NCBI RefSeq assembly: GCF_043555975.1
Contig: NZ_JBIGIA010000002.1
Span: 397,470-461,469, forward strand
From: Pelomonas nitida
Lineage (GTDB): Bacteria; Pseudomonadota; Gammaproteobacteria; Burkholderiales; Burkholderiaceae_C
DNA: 64,000 nt
Direction of reading: 5' to 3'
The position numbers and the translations under genes were made by a program. Under the pieces are notes generated by a model that saw nothing but the letters and a program-made list of their open reading frames with translations, had not been told where the DNA came from and did no database searches. This document shows positions 43,540-52,537 of the stretch, piece after piece; the first letter of the stretch is position 1, and every line of letters begins with the position of its first letter.

Positions 43540-44619
43540 TCAGCGCGCCGTCGTGAACGACCAGCTGCGGTGAACTGCCGTCACGCCGACGGTGCCGTCG
43601 AATTCGACACGGTAGGTCGTGCCGGCCAGCAACGGCGCATGCGGCAGCAACGCGGCCTCGCCCTCCGCGAAGAAGCGGTTGCGGTCGTTGGCGGCGGTCA
43701 ACACCGTGGTGGCCACCACCTGCCCATCGGTCGCCGTGGTCAGCACGAAACGGCTGACCTGCAGCGCCGCGCCGGCGTGGACGGTGATCGGGTAGCCCTG
43801 CGTCACCCCGCTTTCGAGCGGCGTCATGTTCATCGCGGCCATGCGCAACGGCAGCCCGGTGGCGCCATCGCGCGGCCACAAGGCCAACAGGTTGTTCGTC
43901 GTCGCCGCGCCTGGCAGCAGCGCCGTATCGAGCACCATGGACCGCCCAGTGCCGCCGGGCTCGGCCGACGCACCGACACCGATCTGCTGCAGTCGGGGGT
44001 CCAGCACCACCATGCGGCCGTACAGGCTGTTCAAGGTGTCGTTCACATAGTCCCAGGTCTGGGGCTCGCCGGCGGACGCCTGGTAGGCGAGGACCACTTC
44101 GCTGCGCTGGCGCAGCCCCATCACTTCGGTGGTCTGCGCACCGACGGCGCTGAGTCGCGCAGTCAGGTCGGCGCCGGTGAAGCAAGCGCTGCCAGCGGTT
44201 TCCTCGACCGCGGTGCTCTTGTTCGCCACGGCATATTGCGCATGGGCTTGCGCCGTGAGGTCGACCAGCGGCTGTCGCGCCAGCTCGGGCAGGCCCATCG
44301 TGGCCCGCACGAGATTGATGAACGAAAACACCGAAGCGCGCGTCTGCGGCGAGTCCCCGGGCGCGCAGCTCACGGTGGGCGGCTGCTCGATGGCCGGCGG
44401 TGTCGGCGCAGGGGCGGGTGCGGGCGCAGGGGCCGGGGCAGGCGCCGGTGTGGTGACCACCGGCGCCGTCGGCGCTGGCGCCGCAGGCGTCGCCGGCGTG
44501 GCCGCAGGGGGAGCGCTGCTCGCGCTGTCGCCCGAAGAACCGCCACCGCCGCAAGCCGTCAAGGCCGACGCCGTCAGCCACACGGATGCGATCACCAAGG
44601 CTTGGCGCTTGTACTGCAC
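43540..44619 (-). CDS. CAP-domain lipoprotein with an Ala-Pro linker
   Basis: About 359 residues from a GTG at 44619 (AGGAG lies upstream). The lipobox is TASALTACGGGGSSG, with the Cys as lipidation site. An Ala-Pro repeat region follows (roughly residues 40-75, DNA about 44397-44520), then a CAP/SCP-PR1 domain (VFSFINLVRATMGLPELARQ and QIGVGASAE) and a C-terminal beta-rich domain ending VHRSWSFTTAR. CAP domains occur in secreted proteins with varied or unknown functions. The Pro-rich stretch probably spans the periplasm or the cell surface. Confidence 0.85.
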   Translation of the reverse strand: MQYKRQALVIASVWLTASALTACGGGGSSGDSASSAPPAATPATPAAPAPTAPVVTTPAPAPAPAPAPAPAPTPPAIEQPPTVSCAPGDSPQTRASVFSFINLVRATMGLPELARQPLVDLTAQAHAQYAVANKSTAVEETAGSACFTGADLTARLSAVGAQTTEVMGLRQRSEVVLAYQASAGEPQTWDYVNDTLNSLYGRMVVLDPRLQQIGVGASAEPGGTGRSMVLDTALLPGAATTNNLLALWPRDGATGLPLRMAAMNMTPLESGVTQGYPITVHAGAALQVSRFVLTTATDGQVVATTVLTAANDRNRFFAEGEAALLPHAPLLAGTTYRVEFDGTVGVTAVHRSWSFTTAR

Positions 44620-44778
44620 AACATCTCCTGAACCGGCCCATGCCGGCACGCCAGCGTAATTAAAGCGATCCGATACCGTTGTGCACATCGGTAAGCGCGC
44701 AGCAGCCATGTCGGACGGCGGCGCGAAGCCACACATCCCCCCTAATCGCGGGAATGCGCTGAATCCGGAAGAGGCGCC

Positions 44779-45396
44779 TCAGAAAAGCGGCTGCTGATCA
44801 CCCGCCAGCTGCCCGGCCGCGCGCGCCTCCATGAGGAGCAGGCGCCGTTTGGTCTCGACACCACCCGGCGCCGAAAAGCCCGTCAACACCCCCGCGGCCT
44901 GCACCGACGCACCCGCAGCACTGCCGATGACCCGGTGGCACGGCACGATGGGTGGAAACGGGTTGTCACCTTCTGCCCGCCCGACGGCACGCGCGGCGCC
45001 CGGCTGCCCCAGCGCCATGGCGATCTCGCCGTAGGTGCGTGTCTGCCCGGGCTCGATGGCCCGCGTCAGCGCATGCACCTGGCGACGGAACGCCGGAATG
45101 CCGCGCTCGTCGAGCACGAGGTCTCGCAGATCCCGCAGCTCCCCCGCGAGCAACGCCGAGATGCCCGCCACGGCCTGGGCAATGGGTGCGGGCAGCGTGT
45201 CGACACGCCGGGCGGCGGGGTGCCGGCGCATCAGCAGCGCCGGGCTGGCGTCTGGCAGCAGCGACGCAACGATGCCCCGCTCGCTCCAGACCAGCCCGCA
45301 ACGGCCCAGCGCGGTCTGGAAACTGTGGCACCACAACGGCTCGTCCGGCGAGCGCTCGTCGTCAGCCATCGGCAGCCGAGCAGATGGCGGCGTCAT
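44779..45396 (-). CDS. ogt: Methylated-DNA--[protein]-cysteine S-methyltransferase
   Basis: A 205-residue alkyl-DNA repair protein that transfers O6-alkyl groups from guanine to its own cysteine. The active-site PCHRV is in FPPIVPCHRVIGS, and the DNA-binding helix-turn-helix includes QTRTYGEIAMALGQPGAARAVGRA. There is no Ada-type N-terminal regulatory domain. The dusA gene lies 10 bases upstream on the same strand. The Ogt label is by family; whether it is constitutive is not shown. Confidence 0.95.
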   Translation of the reverse strand: MTPPSARLPMADDERSPDEPLWCHSFQTALGRCGLVWSERGIVASLLPDASPALLMRRHPAARRVDTLPAPIAQAVAGISALLAGELRDLRDLVLDERGIPAFRRQVHALTRAIEPGQTRTYGEIAMALGQPGAARAVGRAEGDNPFPPIVPCHRVIGSAAGASVQAAGVLTGFSAPGGVETKRRLLLMEARAAGQLAGDQQPLF

Positions 45397-45406
45397 GGTG
45401 GGCCGA

Positions 45407-46447
45407 TCAGGCCGCGAGCGTCATGCCGGACAGCCGCGCCGCCGTGGCCTGCGCAGCCACGTCGCGCGGTGGCAGGGTCTTGAGGCGATGGTCGCTCCAG
45501 ACCTGCCGCCAGCGCCGCGCGCCCGGCGTGCCGTTCCACAGGCCCAGCGCATGGCGCATGGCGTGCGGCCAGGACCGCCCGCTGGCGTGCAGCCGGTCGA
45601 GATAGTCCAGCCAGGCGGCCTCGACCTGCTCACGGCTGCCGGCCGGGTCGGCCGCGCCGAAGAAGCGCGAATCCCACTGCGCCATGCTCCAGGGCTCGTG
45701 ATAAGCCTCCCGGCCGATCATGACGCCATCAACGCGGTCCAGTTGGTCGGCGATCTCGTCAGCCGTCTTGAGCCCGCCATTGACGGCAATCGTCAGCTGC
45801 GGGAAGTCGCGCTTGAGTTGAGCGACGACCTCGTAGCGCAGCGGCGGGATCTCGCGGTTCTCCTTGGGGCTCAGGCCCTGCAGCCAGGCATTGCGGGCGT
45901 GGACGATGAACACCTCGCAGCCGGCCGCGGCAACGGTGCCGACGAAGTCGCGCACGAACTCATAGCGCTCGATCTTGTCGATGCCGATGCGGTGCTTGAC
46001 GGTCACCGGCAGCGACGTTGCATCGCGCATGGCCTTCACGCAGTCCGCCACCAATGGCGGTTCCGCCATCAGGCAGGCACCGAAGGCGCCCTTCTGCACA
46101 CGCTCGCTCGGGCAGCCGCAGTTCAGATTGACCTCGTCATAGCCCCAGCGCTCGGCCAGCTTGGCGCAGGCCGCCAGGTCGGCCGGCTCGCTGCCGCCCA
46201 GTTGCAGCGCCACCGGGTGCTCCTCGGCGTTGAAGTCGAGGTGGCGCGGCTGGTCGCCATGCAGCAACGCGCCGGTCGTCACCATCTCGGTGTAGAGCAA
46301 GGCATGCCGCGTGATGAGCCGGTGCAGATAGCGGCAATGGCGATCGGTCCAGTCCATCATCGGCGCGACGGACAGGCGCCACGGGCTGAAGCCAGCGCCG
46401 TTCACCGAAGCCCGGCCCTCGTCTGCCGCCTTGTCATTCCCACTCAT
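45407..46447 (-). CDS. dusA: tRNA-dihydrouridine(20/20a) synthase
   Basis: A 346-residue FMN enzyme that reduces uridines in the tRNA D-loop with NADPH. The N-terminus LSVAPMMDWTDRHCRYLHRLI and MVTTGALLHGD are DusA-specific, and the catalytic Cys is in NLNCGCPSERV. Further FMN/RNA contacts are in VKHRIGID and NGGLKTADEI. The ATG at 46447 was chosen over a longer frame that starts with TTG. It is followed by ogt on the same strand, probably in one transcript. Confidence 0.96.
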   Translation of the reverse strand: MSGNDKAADEGRASVNGAGFSPWRLSVAPMMDWTDRHCRYLHRLITRHALLYTEMVTTGALLHGDQPRHLDFNAEEHPVALQLGGSEPADLAACAKLAERWGYDEVNLNCGCPSERVQKGAFGACLMAEPPLVADCVKAMRDATSLPVTVKHRIGIDKIERYEFVRDFVGTVAAAGCEVFIVHARNAWLQGLSPKENREIPPLRYEVVAQLKRDFPQLTIAVNGGLKTADEIADQLDRVDGVMIGREAYHEPWSMAQWDSRFFGAADPAGSREQVEAAWLDYLDRLHASGRSWPHAMRHALGLWNGTPGARRWRQVWSDHRLKTLPPRDVAAQATAARLSGMTLAA

Positions 46448-46621
46448 CTCGACTGACTTCCACTCAACGTCCTGATGCCCGGCAGAGCCCGCCGCAGCAC
46501 CGCACCGATTGACTCGCCCCTGTTGGCCCAATTATCCCGCGCGAGCCCCAGGAGCGGCGCGTAGCAAGCCCGCCGGCCGCCAACGCGGGCGGCGGAGCCT
46601 GGCCCAAGCAACGACGGGACC

Positions 46622-46981
46622 TCAGTCCCTGCCGACCGCCCACTTGCCAGCACCGCCCAGCGCGGCGGCCAGCGTCACCAGCAGCAGGAACAGCCCCTGC
46701 AGATTGCCCAGCAGCGGCGCACCGTGCATCCAGCCGGCCACCAGCGGCCAGGCCACGATCACCGCGAGCACCACACTGGCCACCGGCATCAGCAGCCCGA
46801 TGACCACCAGCAGCCCGCAGAGGATCTGCGTCAGATGGAGCAGCGTGTGCAGCCCCTGCATGAGCGTGGCGGGCATACCGCCGTGCCGGAGCCCCTGCAG
46901 GCCCAGCCACGCCGCCATGCCGCCGATCGCGAGGCGCAGCAGGAACTGGGAAAAGTCGATACGGTTTTTGGATACAGCCAT
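46622..46981 (-). CDS. DoxX family membrane protein
   Basis: A 119-residue protein with about four membrane helices, including LLRLAIGGMAAWLGLQGLRHG, LTQILCGLLVVIGLLMPVAS and GLFLLLVTLAAALGG. This matches the DoxX fold. Members have been linked to thiosulfate:quinone oxidation, oxidative-stress complexes or small-molecule redox, so no single role is assigned here. Start at 46981 gives the usual N-terminus. The 174-base gap to dusA holds no gene. Confidence 0.85.
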   Translation of the reverse strand: MAVSKNRIDFSQFLLRLAIGGMAAWLGLQGLRHGGMPATLMQGLHTLLHLTQILCGLLVVIGLLMPVASVVLAVIVAWPLVAGWMHGAPLLGNLQGLFLLLVTLAAALGGAGKWAVGRD

Positions 46982-47050
46982 GTCGGCACAGGTCTCAAGT
47001 GAACGCGACCTCACCGCCCGGCGGCTGCCGGCGCCATGAGGTCGCCTGGT

Positions 47051-48166
47051 TCAGGTCAAATCGCGCAAGGGGTGCTGGTCGGGCGCCCAGGGGCTGACGA
47101 AAAAGGCCGCCACCTCTGCGGCATCGATCGCCGCGATCGACGCGGGATGCCAGCGCGGTGCATGGTCCTTGTCGACGGCCAACGCGCGGATGCCCTCCAC
47201 CGTCTCGCTGCGCGCGGCGCCGCGCAGGTGGAAAGCGTGATGCACGAGGCCACGCTCCAGGCGCAGGTCATCGGCCAGGCTCAGCGAACGGCCGCGACGC
47301 ACCAGCTCCAGCGCAACGGCCAACATCGTCGGCGAGCGCTTCAGCAGCGTCTCGTGCGTGCGCTGCGCCCATTCTTCGTTGGCGTCGGCCAGTGAGGCCA
47401 GGATGGCCGCCACGGTCGGCAGGCCGAAGTGACGGTCGACGTGCGCGGCGATGGCTTTGGGGTCGGGCGGCGGCGCGAGGTCGACGCGCTCCATGACGGA
47501 GGCGACGACATGCTCGGCGGTCGGCTGGTGGCCATGGCGCAGATCCTCGATCAGCGATGGCCATTGCTCGGCGCGCACGAAGACGTCGCCAAGCCCCCAC
47601 TCGATGGCGTCGCCCGCGGCGATGACCTCGCCCGTCAGCGCCAGCCACTCACCGATATGCCCCGGGCATTGCGCCAGGAAGAAGCCGCCGCCGACATCCG
47701 GGAACAGGCCGATGCCCGTCTCCGGCATGGCGAGCTGGGAGCGTTCGCACAGCACGCGCAGCTTGGCCCCCTGGCTGATGCCCATGCCGCCGCCCATGAC
47801 GATGCCATCCATCAACGCGATGCAAGGCTTCGGGTAGGCATGGATCAGGTGGTTGAGGCGGTATTCCTCGGTGAAGAAGTCGCCCAGCGCCGGGTCGCCA
47901 GCGAGCGCCGCCTGGTGGAAGAAGCGGATGTCACCGCCAGCACAGAAAGCCGGCGCCTTGCCTTCGCGGCCCGCGCCCATCAACGCCACCGCCTGGATCT
48001 CCGGGCGGCCGGCCCAGTGGACCAGCAGCGTCGTGAGGTCGCGGATCATGGCCAGCGACAGTGCGTTCAACGCCTGCGGGCGGTTCAGCGTGATGAGGCC
48101 GAGGCAGCCATTCACGTCGGCCTGGATCTGGCCGTCGGAAACCAGCGGGGGAATCAAGTCGTTCAT
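47051..48166 (-). CDS. Enoyl-CoA hydratase/isomerase family, probable 3-hydroxyisobutyryl-CoA hydrolase
   Basis: A 371-residue crotonase-fold protein. The first oxyanion-hole segment is AFCAGGDIRFF and the second MDGIVMGGGMGIS; the acidic residues of PETGIGLFPDVGGG are positioned like the catalytic pair of HIBYL-CoA hydrolases. Length and the C-terminal FFVSPWAPDQHPLRDLT also fit that group, which acts in valine breakdown. Its start overlaps the stop of the DMT transporter gene by ATGA. Confidence 0.93.
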   Translation of the reverse strand: MNDLIPPLVSDGQIQADVNGCLGLITLNRPQALNALSLAMIRDLTTLLVHWAGRPEIQAVALMGAGREGKAPAFCAGGDIRFFHQAALAGDPALGDFFTEEYRLNHLIHAYPKPCIALMDGIVMGGGMGISQGAKLRVLCERSQLAMPETGIGLFPDVGGGFFLAQCPGHIGEWLALTGEVIAAGDAIEWGLGDVFVRAEQWPSLIEDLRHGHQPTAEHVVASVMERVDLAPPPDPKAIAAHVDRHFGLPTVAAILASLADANEEWAQRTHETLLKRSPTMLAVALELVRRGRSLSLADDLRLERGLVHHAFHLRGAARSETVEGIRALAVDKDHAPRWHPASIAAIDAAEVAAFFVSPWAPDQHPLRDLT

Positions 48167-49080
48167 GCGTTCTTTGTGACGATTCGGTCGGCGCCAGGCG
48201 CCAGTGTCTCGTTGGCGATCAATGCGCCGATGACAAGGCTACCGCCAATCAGCGCCGGCTGACCTGGGTGTTCGCCCGCAAAAGCCCACGCCCACAACAC
48301 ACCGAGCACCGTTTCGGCCAGCCCGAGCAAGGCGATCTCATGCCCCGGCAGCTCCCGCGCCAGCCGCACCGCCAACAGGCAGGGAATGGCGAGCTGGCAC
48401 AAGCCCAGCAAGCCTAACAGGCCCATGTCATGCGCACTGGCCTGCAGGGGCCAGGCCAGCGGCAAGGTGGCCGCGGCGGAGATCAGCGCGCCGATGAGCA
48501 CGGCAGGCAGCATGTCTGTGCCAGGGCCGCCCGGGGACACGGAAGCGACGCAGCCGTCGGGGACTTGATCGCCCTGCCCCACCTTCTGCAGCAGGCACCA
48601 GTTCGTCGCGGCGGCGATCGGCACGGCCAGCGCCACCCCAACGCCCGCCAGCGGCCCACCGAGCTGCCGGCCGAACATCCACGCAATGCCGACGGCCGCC
48701 ACGCCGATCGCTGCCCAGGTACGCGCAGGAATGGCTTGCCGCAGGAAAACACGGGCAAACACGGCCGTGAACAGCGGCGACAGCGACATCGTCACCAGCA
48801 CGTTGGCCACCGTCGTTAGCGACAGCGCCACCATGAAGGCCGTGAACATGACGGCCCAGCAAACACCCGAGGCCCAGACCAGCCGGCCCCGCATCGACGC
48901 CAACAGCCCCCTGCCCCGCATGACGCCGAGGATGGCAACGAGCGCCACGGCATTGAAGCTGCTGCGCCAGAACGTGATCTCGAAGCCTCTCGCCGCCTCC
49001 AGATGCCGCGTGACCACGCCCGCCGAACTCCACATCAGCGTGACCAGCAGCATCAGCAAGACAGCAGACCGGTGGCTCAT
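48163..49080 (-). CDS. DMT superfamily (EamA) transporter
   Basis: A 305-residue ten-helix transporter of the drug/metabolite family, with the opening LMLLVTLMWSSAGVVTRHLE and the second repeat PGHEIALLGLAETVLGVLWAWAFAGE. It lies upstream of the HIBYL-CoA hydrolase gene and shares a 4-base overlap with it. ATG at 49080; a TTG one codon upstream is ignored. Substrate unknown. Confidence 0.92.
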   Translation of the reverse strand: MSHRSAVLLMLLVTLMWSSAGVVTRHLEAARGFEITFWRSSFNAVALVAILGVMRGRGLLASMRGRLVWASGVCWAVMFTAFMVALSLTTVANVLVTMSLSPLFTAVFARVFLRQAIPARTWAAIGVAAVGIAWMFGRQLGGPLAGVGVALAVPIAAATNWCLLQKVGQGDQVPDGCVASVSPGGPGTDMLPAVLIGALISAAATLPLAWPLQASAHDMGLLGLLGLCQLAIPCLLAVRLARELPGHEIALLGLAETVLGVLWAWAFAGEHPGQPALIGGSLVIGALIANETLAPGADRIVTKNA

Positions 49081-49089
49081 CAACGAAGA

Positions 49090-49211
49090 GCGCCCCTGAA
49101 AAGGGGCGCGGGCAAATCTCTGACTAAAGCCCCCCTTGGAGGGGGCTGAGCCCGGACATAAACAGTCCTGAGGACTGTTTATGCCTGGCGAAGGACGGGG
49201 CCTCTGGCCCC
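49090..49211. repeat. Cluster of four hairpins between typA and the DMT transporter
   Basis: Four perfect inverted repeats in about 120 bases: GCGCCCCT/AGGGGCGC (49090-49109, loop GAAA), AGCCCCC/GGGGGCT (49128-49147), CATAAACAGTCC/GGACTGTTTATG (49157-49183, loop TGA) and GGGGCC/GGCCCC (49197-49211, loop TCT). The second has the CCCCTTGG-type core seen in the element at 5104-5140. None has a T-tail in the direction of typA transcription. They could stop or protect the typA message, or be a nest of short mobile palindromes. Confidence 0.7.
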
Positions 49212-49261
49212 GACATGGGGGAGCGCAACATTCCCGCGGGACGCGAGCGCGCTGCGTGCGC

Positions 49262-51085
49262 TTAAGAGCGTGCCGCGCGCTTGCGCTCGTTCTCGGTCAG
49301 GAAGCGCTTGCGCAGACGCACGCTCTTGGGCGTGATCTCGACCAGCTCGTCGTCATCGATGAAGTCCACGCCGTACTCCAGCGTCAGGTCGATGGGCGGC
49401 GTGATCTTGATCGCGTCTTCCTTGCCGGACACGCGGAAGTTGGTCAGCTGCTTGGTGCGCGTGGCGTTGACGACGAGGTCGTTGTCGCGGCTGTGGATGC
49501 CGACGATCATGCCTTCGTAGACCGGGTCGTTGGGCTTGACGAACATGCGGCCGCGGTCGTCCAGCTTGCCCAGCGCGTAGGTGAAGATCTCGCCTTCGTC
49601 CATGGAGATCAGCACACCGTTCTTGCGGCCGCCGATCTCACCCTTGTGGGCTTCGTAGCCGTCGAAGATGGAGGAGATCAGGCCCGAACCGCGCGTCAGG
49701 TTCATGAACTCGTTGGCGAAGCCGATCAGGCCACGCGCCGGAATGCGGTACTCCAGGCGCACGCGGCCGTTGCCGTCCGGCTCCATGTTGATCATCTCGC
49801 CCTTGCGCAGGCCCAGCGCCTGCATGACGCCACCCTGGTGGGTCTCTTCAACGTCGGCGGTGACCATTTCCATCGGCTCGCTCTTCACGCCGTCGATGTC
49901 CTTGAACATCACGCGCGGCTTGGACACGGCCAGCTCGTAGCCTTCGCGGCGCATGTTTTCCAGCAGGATGGTCAGGTGCAGTTCACCGCGACCGCAGACT
50001 TCGAAGATGCCGTCTTCGTCGGTCTCGGAGACGCGCAGCGCGACGTTGTGCTGCAACTCCTTCTGCAGGCGGTCCCAGATCTGGCGGCTGGTGACGAACT
50101 TGCCTTCACGGCCTGCCAGCGGGCTGGTGTTGACGCAGAAGTTCATCGTCAGCGTCGGCTCGTCCACCTTCAGCATGGGCAGCGGCTGCGGGTTGGTCGG
50201 GTCGGTCACGGTCACGCCGATGCCGATGTCCTCGATGCCGTTGATCAGCACGATGTTGCCGGGGCCGGCCTCTGTCACCTGCACACGGTCCAGGCCGTGG
50301 AAGGTCAGCACCTGGTTGATGCGGCCGTTGACAGCCTTGCCGCCAGGGCCTTCCATGACGCTGACCTGCATGCCGGGCTTGATGGTGCCCTGGCTGATGC
50401 GGCCAACGCCGATGCGGCCGACGAAGGTGGAGAAGTCCAGCGCCGAGATCTGCAGTTGCAGCGGCGCAGCCGGGTCACCCTTTTGCGGCGGCACATGCTT
50501 CAGCACGGTGTTGAACAGGGCCGACATGTCGGGGCCCCACTGTTCGCCGGGCGCGCCTTCGGTCAGCGAGGTCCAGCCGTTGATGCCCGAGGCGTAGACG
50601 ACCGGGAAGTCCAGCTGCTCGTCGTTGGCGCCGAGGTTGGCGAACAGGTCGAAGGCAGCGTTGATGACGGCGTCGGGCTTGGCGCCGGGCTTGTCGACCT
50701 TGTTGACCACGACGATGGGCTTCAAGCCCAGAGCCAGCGCCTTCTTCGTGACGAAGCGCGTCTGCGGCATCGGGCCTTCCTGGGCGTCGATCAGCAGCAC
50801 CACGCCGTCGACCATGGACAGCGCACGCTCCACTTCGCCGCCGAAGTCCGCGTGTCCGGGCGTGTCGACGATGTTGATGTGCGTACCTTCCCAGCTGACC
50901 GCGCAGTTCTTGGCCAGGATGGTGATGCCGCGCTCACGTTCGATGGCGTTGCTGTCCATGACGGTGTCGACGACCTTTTCGTGGTCGGCGAAGGTGCCGC
51001 TCTGGCGCAGCAGCTGGTCGACCATGGTGGTCTTGCCGTGGTCGACGTGGGCAATGATGGCGATGTTGCGGATCGGGGTGGTCAT
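49262..51085 (-). CDS. typA: Ribosome-associated GTPase TypA/BipA
   Basis: A 607-residue translational GTPase of the EF-G-like group that acts on 50S assembly and stress or virulence gene expression. G motifs are AHVDHGKTT (G1), RGITI (G2), DTPGHADF (G3) and NKVDKP (G4). The BipA-specific C-terminal domain includes RGLIGFANEFMNLTRGSG and the closing RKRFLTENERKRA. It follows truB by 26 bases and is likely the last gene of the rimP-nusA-infB operon or has its own promoter. Confidence 0.98.
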   Translation of the reverse strand: MTTPIRNIAIIAHVDHGKTTMVDQLLRQSGTFADHEKVVDTVMDSNAIERERGITILAKNCAVSWEGTHINIVDTPGHADFGGEVERALSMVDGVVLLIDAQEGPMPQTRFVTKKALALGLKPIVVVNKVDKPGAKPDAVINAAFDLFANLGANDEQLDFPVVYASGINGWTSLTEGAPGEQWGPDMSALFNTVLKHVPPQKGDPAAPLQLQISALDFSTFVGRIGVGRISQGTIKPGMQVSVMEGPGGKAVNGRINQVLTFHGLDRVQVTEAGPGNIVLINGIEDIGIGVTVTDPTNPQPLPMLKVDEPTLTMNFCVNTSPLAGREGKFVTSRQIWDRLQKELQHNVALRVSETDEDGIFEVCGRGELHLTILLENMRREGYELAVSKPRVMFKDIDGVKSEPMEMVTADVEETHQGGVMQALGLRKGEMINMEPDGNGRVRLEYRIPARGLIGFANEFMNLTRGSGLISSIFDGYEAHKGEIGGRKNGVLISMDEGEIFTYALGKLDDRGRMFVKPNDPVYEGMIVGIHSRDNDLVVNATRTKQLTNFRVSGKEDAIKITPPIDLTLEYGVDFIDDDELVEITPKSVRLRKRFLTENERKRAARS

Positions 51086-51111
51086 GACAGCTTGCTTCTA
51101 AAAAAACCGGT

Positions 51112-52089
51112 TCAGGCGGAGAGCAGCGCCTGGACCTCCGGCGGGGTCAACAGACGGTCGGCGATCAGCTCGCCAGAAATGATGTGGGCACTGCCCAGGA
51201 AGGCGCGGGTTTCGGGGCCGTAGACGCGCACACGCTCGGCGTCGGGCGCATCCACGCGGCGGCGCAGGCCCGACAGGAAACGTGCCGCTTCGGCCGCCGG
51301 CAGACGCAGCTCGGGCGCTTCGGCCAGCAGCCGGTCGGGCGACATGAGCAGCGAGGCCCGCTGCCCTTCGGGCAAGGCTTCCAGTGCGGTCAGCGTGATG
51401 CTGCCGTCCAGCGTCAGGCCGCCCGAGCCGGTGCGCCGCAGCGCCGCGAGCGACGCGCCACAGCCCAGCGCCGCGCCGATGTCTTCGGCCAGCGTGCGGA
51501 TGTAGGTGCCTTTGGTGCAACGGACGTCGAGGGTCACGGTGCCAGCGTGCATGGCGACGATGTCGATGGCATGAATCGTCACGCGACGGCTCTTGCGCTC
51601 AACTTCGATGCCCTGGCGCGCGTACTCGTACAGCGCCTTGCCCTCGTGCTTCAGCGCCGAGTGCATGGGCGGCATCTGGTCGATCTCGCCCACGAACGCC
51701 GCGCATGCCGCAGCGATGCGCTCGGCCGGGATGTTCTCCACGTCGCGGCGCTCCAGCACCTCGCCCTCGGCGTCGCCGGTCGTCGTGCGGATGCCCAGCG
51801 CCAGCGTTGCGAGGTAGCGCTTATCGGCATCGAGGCTGAGCTGGCTGAACTTGGTGGCGGCACCAAAGCACAGCGGCAGCAGGCCGGTGGCCAGCGGGTC
51901 CAGCGTGCCGGTGTGGCCCGCCTTCTCGGCGCGCAGCAGCCACTTGGCCTTCTGCAACGCATCGTTGCTGGACAGGCCCAGCGGCTTGTCCAGCAGCAGC
52001 ACGCCGTGCAGCGCCCGGCGCTGCACGCGCACGCGCAGGGGCCGTGCGGCCTCCGCTGGCGTGGCGGCTGCGATGGCCACGTCAGTCAT
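51112..52089 (-). CDS. truB: tRNA pseudouridine(55) synthase
   Basis: A 325-residue TruB enzyme that makes pseudouridine 55 in the tRNA T-loop. The catalytic Asp is in AGHTGTLDPLATGLLP, with the KPxGLSS segment LDKPLGLSSNDALQ and RCTKGTYIRTLAED as further signatures. The C-terminal region resembles a partial PUA-type domain. The ATG at 52089 is preceded by GAGGAA and overlaps the rbfA stop by 8 bases; an ATG at 52104 lacks a spaced ribosome-binding site. Confidence 0.97.
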   Translation of the reverse strand: MTDVAIAAATPAEAARPLRVRVQRRALHGVLLLDKPLGLSSNDALQKAKWLLRAEKAGHTGTLDPLATGLLPLCFGAATKFSQLSLDADKRYLATLALGIRTTTGDAEGEVLERRDVENIPAERIAAACAAFVGEIDQMPPMHSALKHEGKALYEYARQGIEVERKSRRVTIHAIDIVAMHAGTVTLDVRCTKGTYIRTLAEDIGAALGCGASLAALRRTGSGGLTLDGSITLTALEALPEGQRASLLMSPDRLLAEAPELRLPAAEAARFLSGLRRRVDAPDAERVRVYGPETRAFLGSAHIISGELIADRLLTPPEVQALLSA

Positions 52090-52465
52090 TGGGTTCCTCG
52101 CCATCTTCCAGCGCCCGCGTCGCGTTGGCCTTGGAGATGAGCGCGCTCATCTCCGCCGCCCGCTCGGTCGTGCGGTCGAACTGGAAGTGCAGTGTCGGGA
52201 CGGTGTGGATCTGCAGCCGCTTGAACAGGCCGTTGCGCAGGAATCCGGCCGCCTCGTTCAGCGCGTCCTGCGTCTCGGCGGGGTCACCGATCAGCACCGA
52301 GAAGAACACCTTGGCGTGGGCGTAATCGGGCGTGACCTCGACGGCGCTGATGGTCGCCATGCCGATGCGCGGGTCCTTCAGCTCACGGATGAGCTCCGCC
52401 AGATCCCGCTGGATCTGGTCGGCAACGCGGAAGCTGCGGTTGGGGATGGCGCGTTTGTGTCTCAT
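52082..52465 (-). CDS. rbfA: 30S ribosome-binding factor RbfA
   Basis: A 127-residue KH-like protein needed for 16S rRNA 5'-end maturation and cold adaptation. It starts MRHKRAIPNRSFRVADQIQRD and has LKDPRIGMATISAVEVTPDYAHAKV (signature in part: DPRIGMATISAVEVTPD) and a C-terminal ERAAEMSALISKA. The ATG at 52465 was chosen over a longer frame beginning upstream inside the terminator-like hairpin. It lies between infB and truB, the usual order. Confidence 0.97.
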   Translation of the reverse strand: MRHKRAIPNRSFRVADQIQRDLAELIRELKDPRIGMATISAVEVTPDYAHAKVFFSVLIGDPAETQDALNEAAGFLRNGLFKRLQIHTVPTLHFQFDRTTERAAEMSALISKANATRALEDGEEPND

Positions 52466-52486
52466 GTTGGTGTCCTGAAAGAACAA

Positions 52487-52509
52487 ACCCCGCCCCTTCT
52501 GGGCGGGGT
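52487..52509 (-). terminator. Terminator-like hairpin between infB and rbfA
   Basis: On the minus strand ACCCCGCCC pairs with GGGCGGGGT around a 5-base loop, followed by TTGTTC. It is a plausible Rho-independent terminator inside the operon, possibly leaky, and lies about 22 bases before the rbfA ATG. Confidence 0.6.
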
Positions 52510-52537
52510 CTGCGGGGGTCACCCTTGGAGCGTCACG

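Noticed and set aside
44397..44520. Possible tandem DNA repeat or CRISPR-like array
   Set aside because: The repetition encodes an Ala-Pro linker in a lipoprotein; units are short, without spacers of regular length.
43499..44641. A 381-residue N-terminal extension of the DEAD-box helicase
   Set aside because: It is the alternative frame of the CAP-domain lipoprotein gene; the helicase Q-motif begins right after the ATG at 43498.
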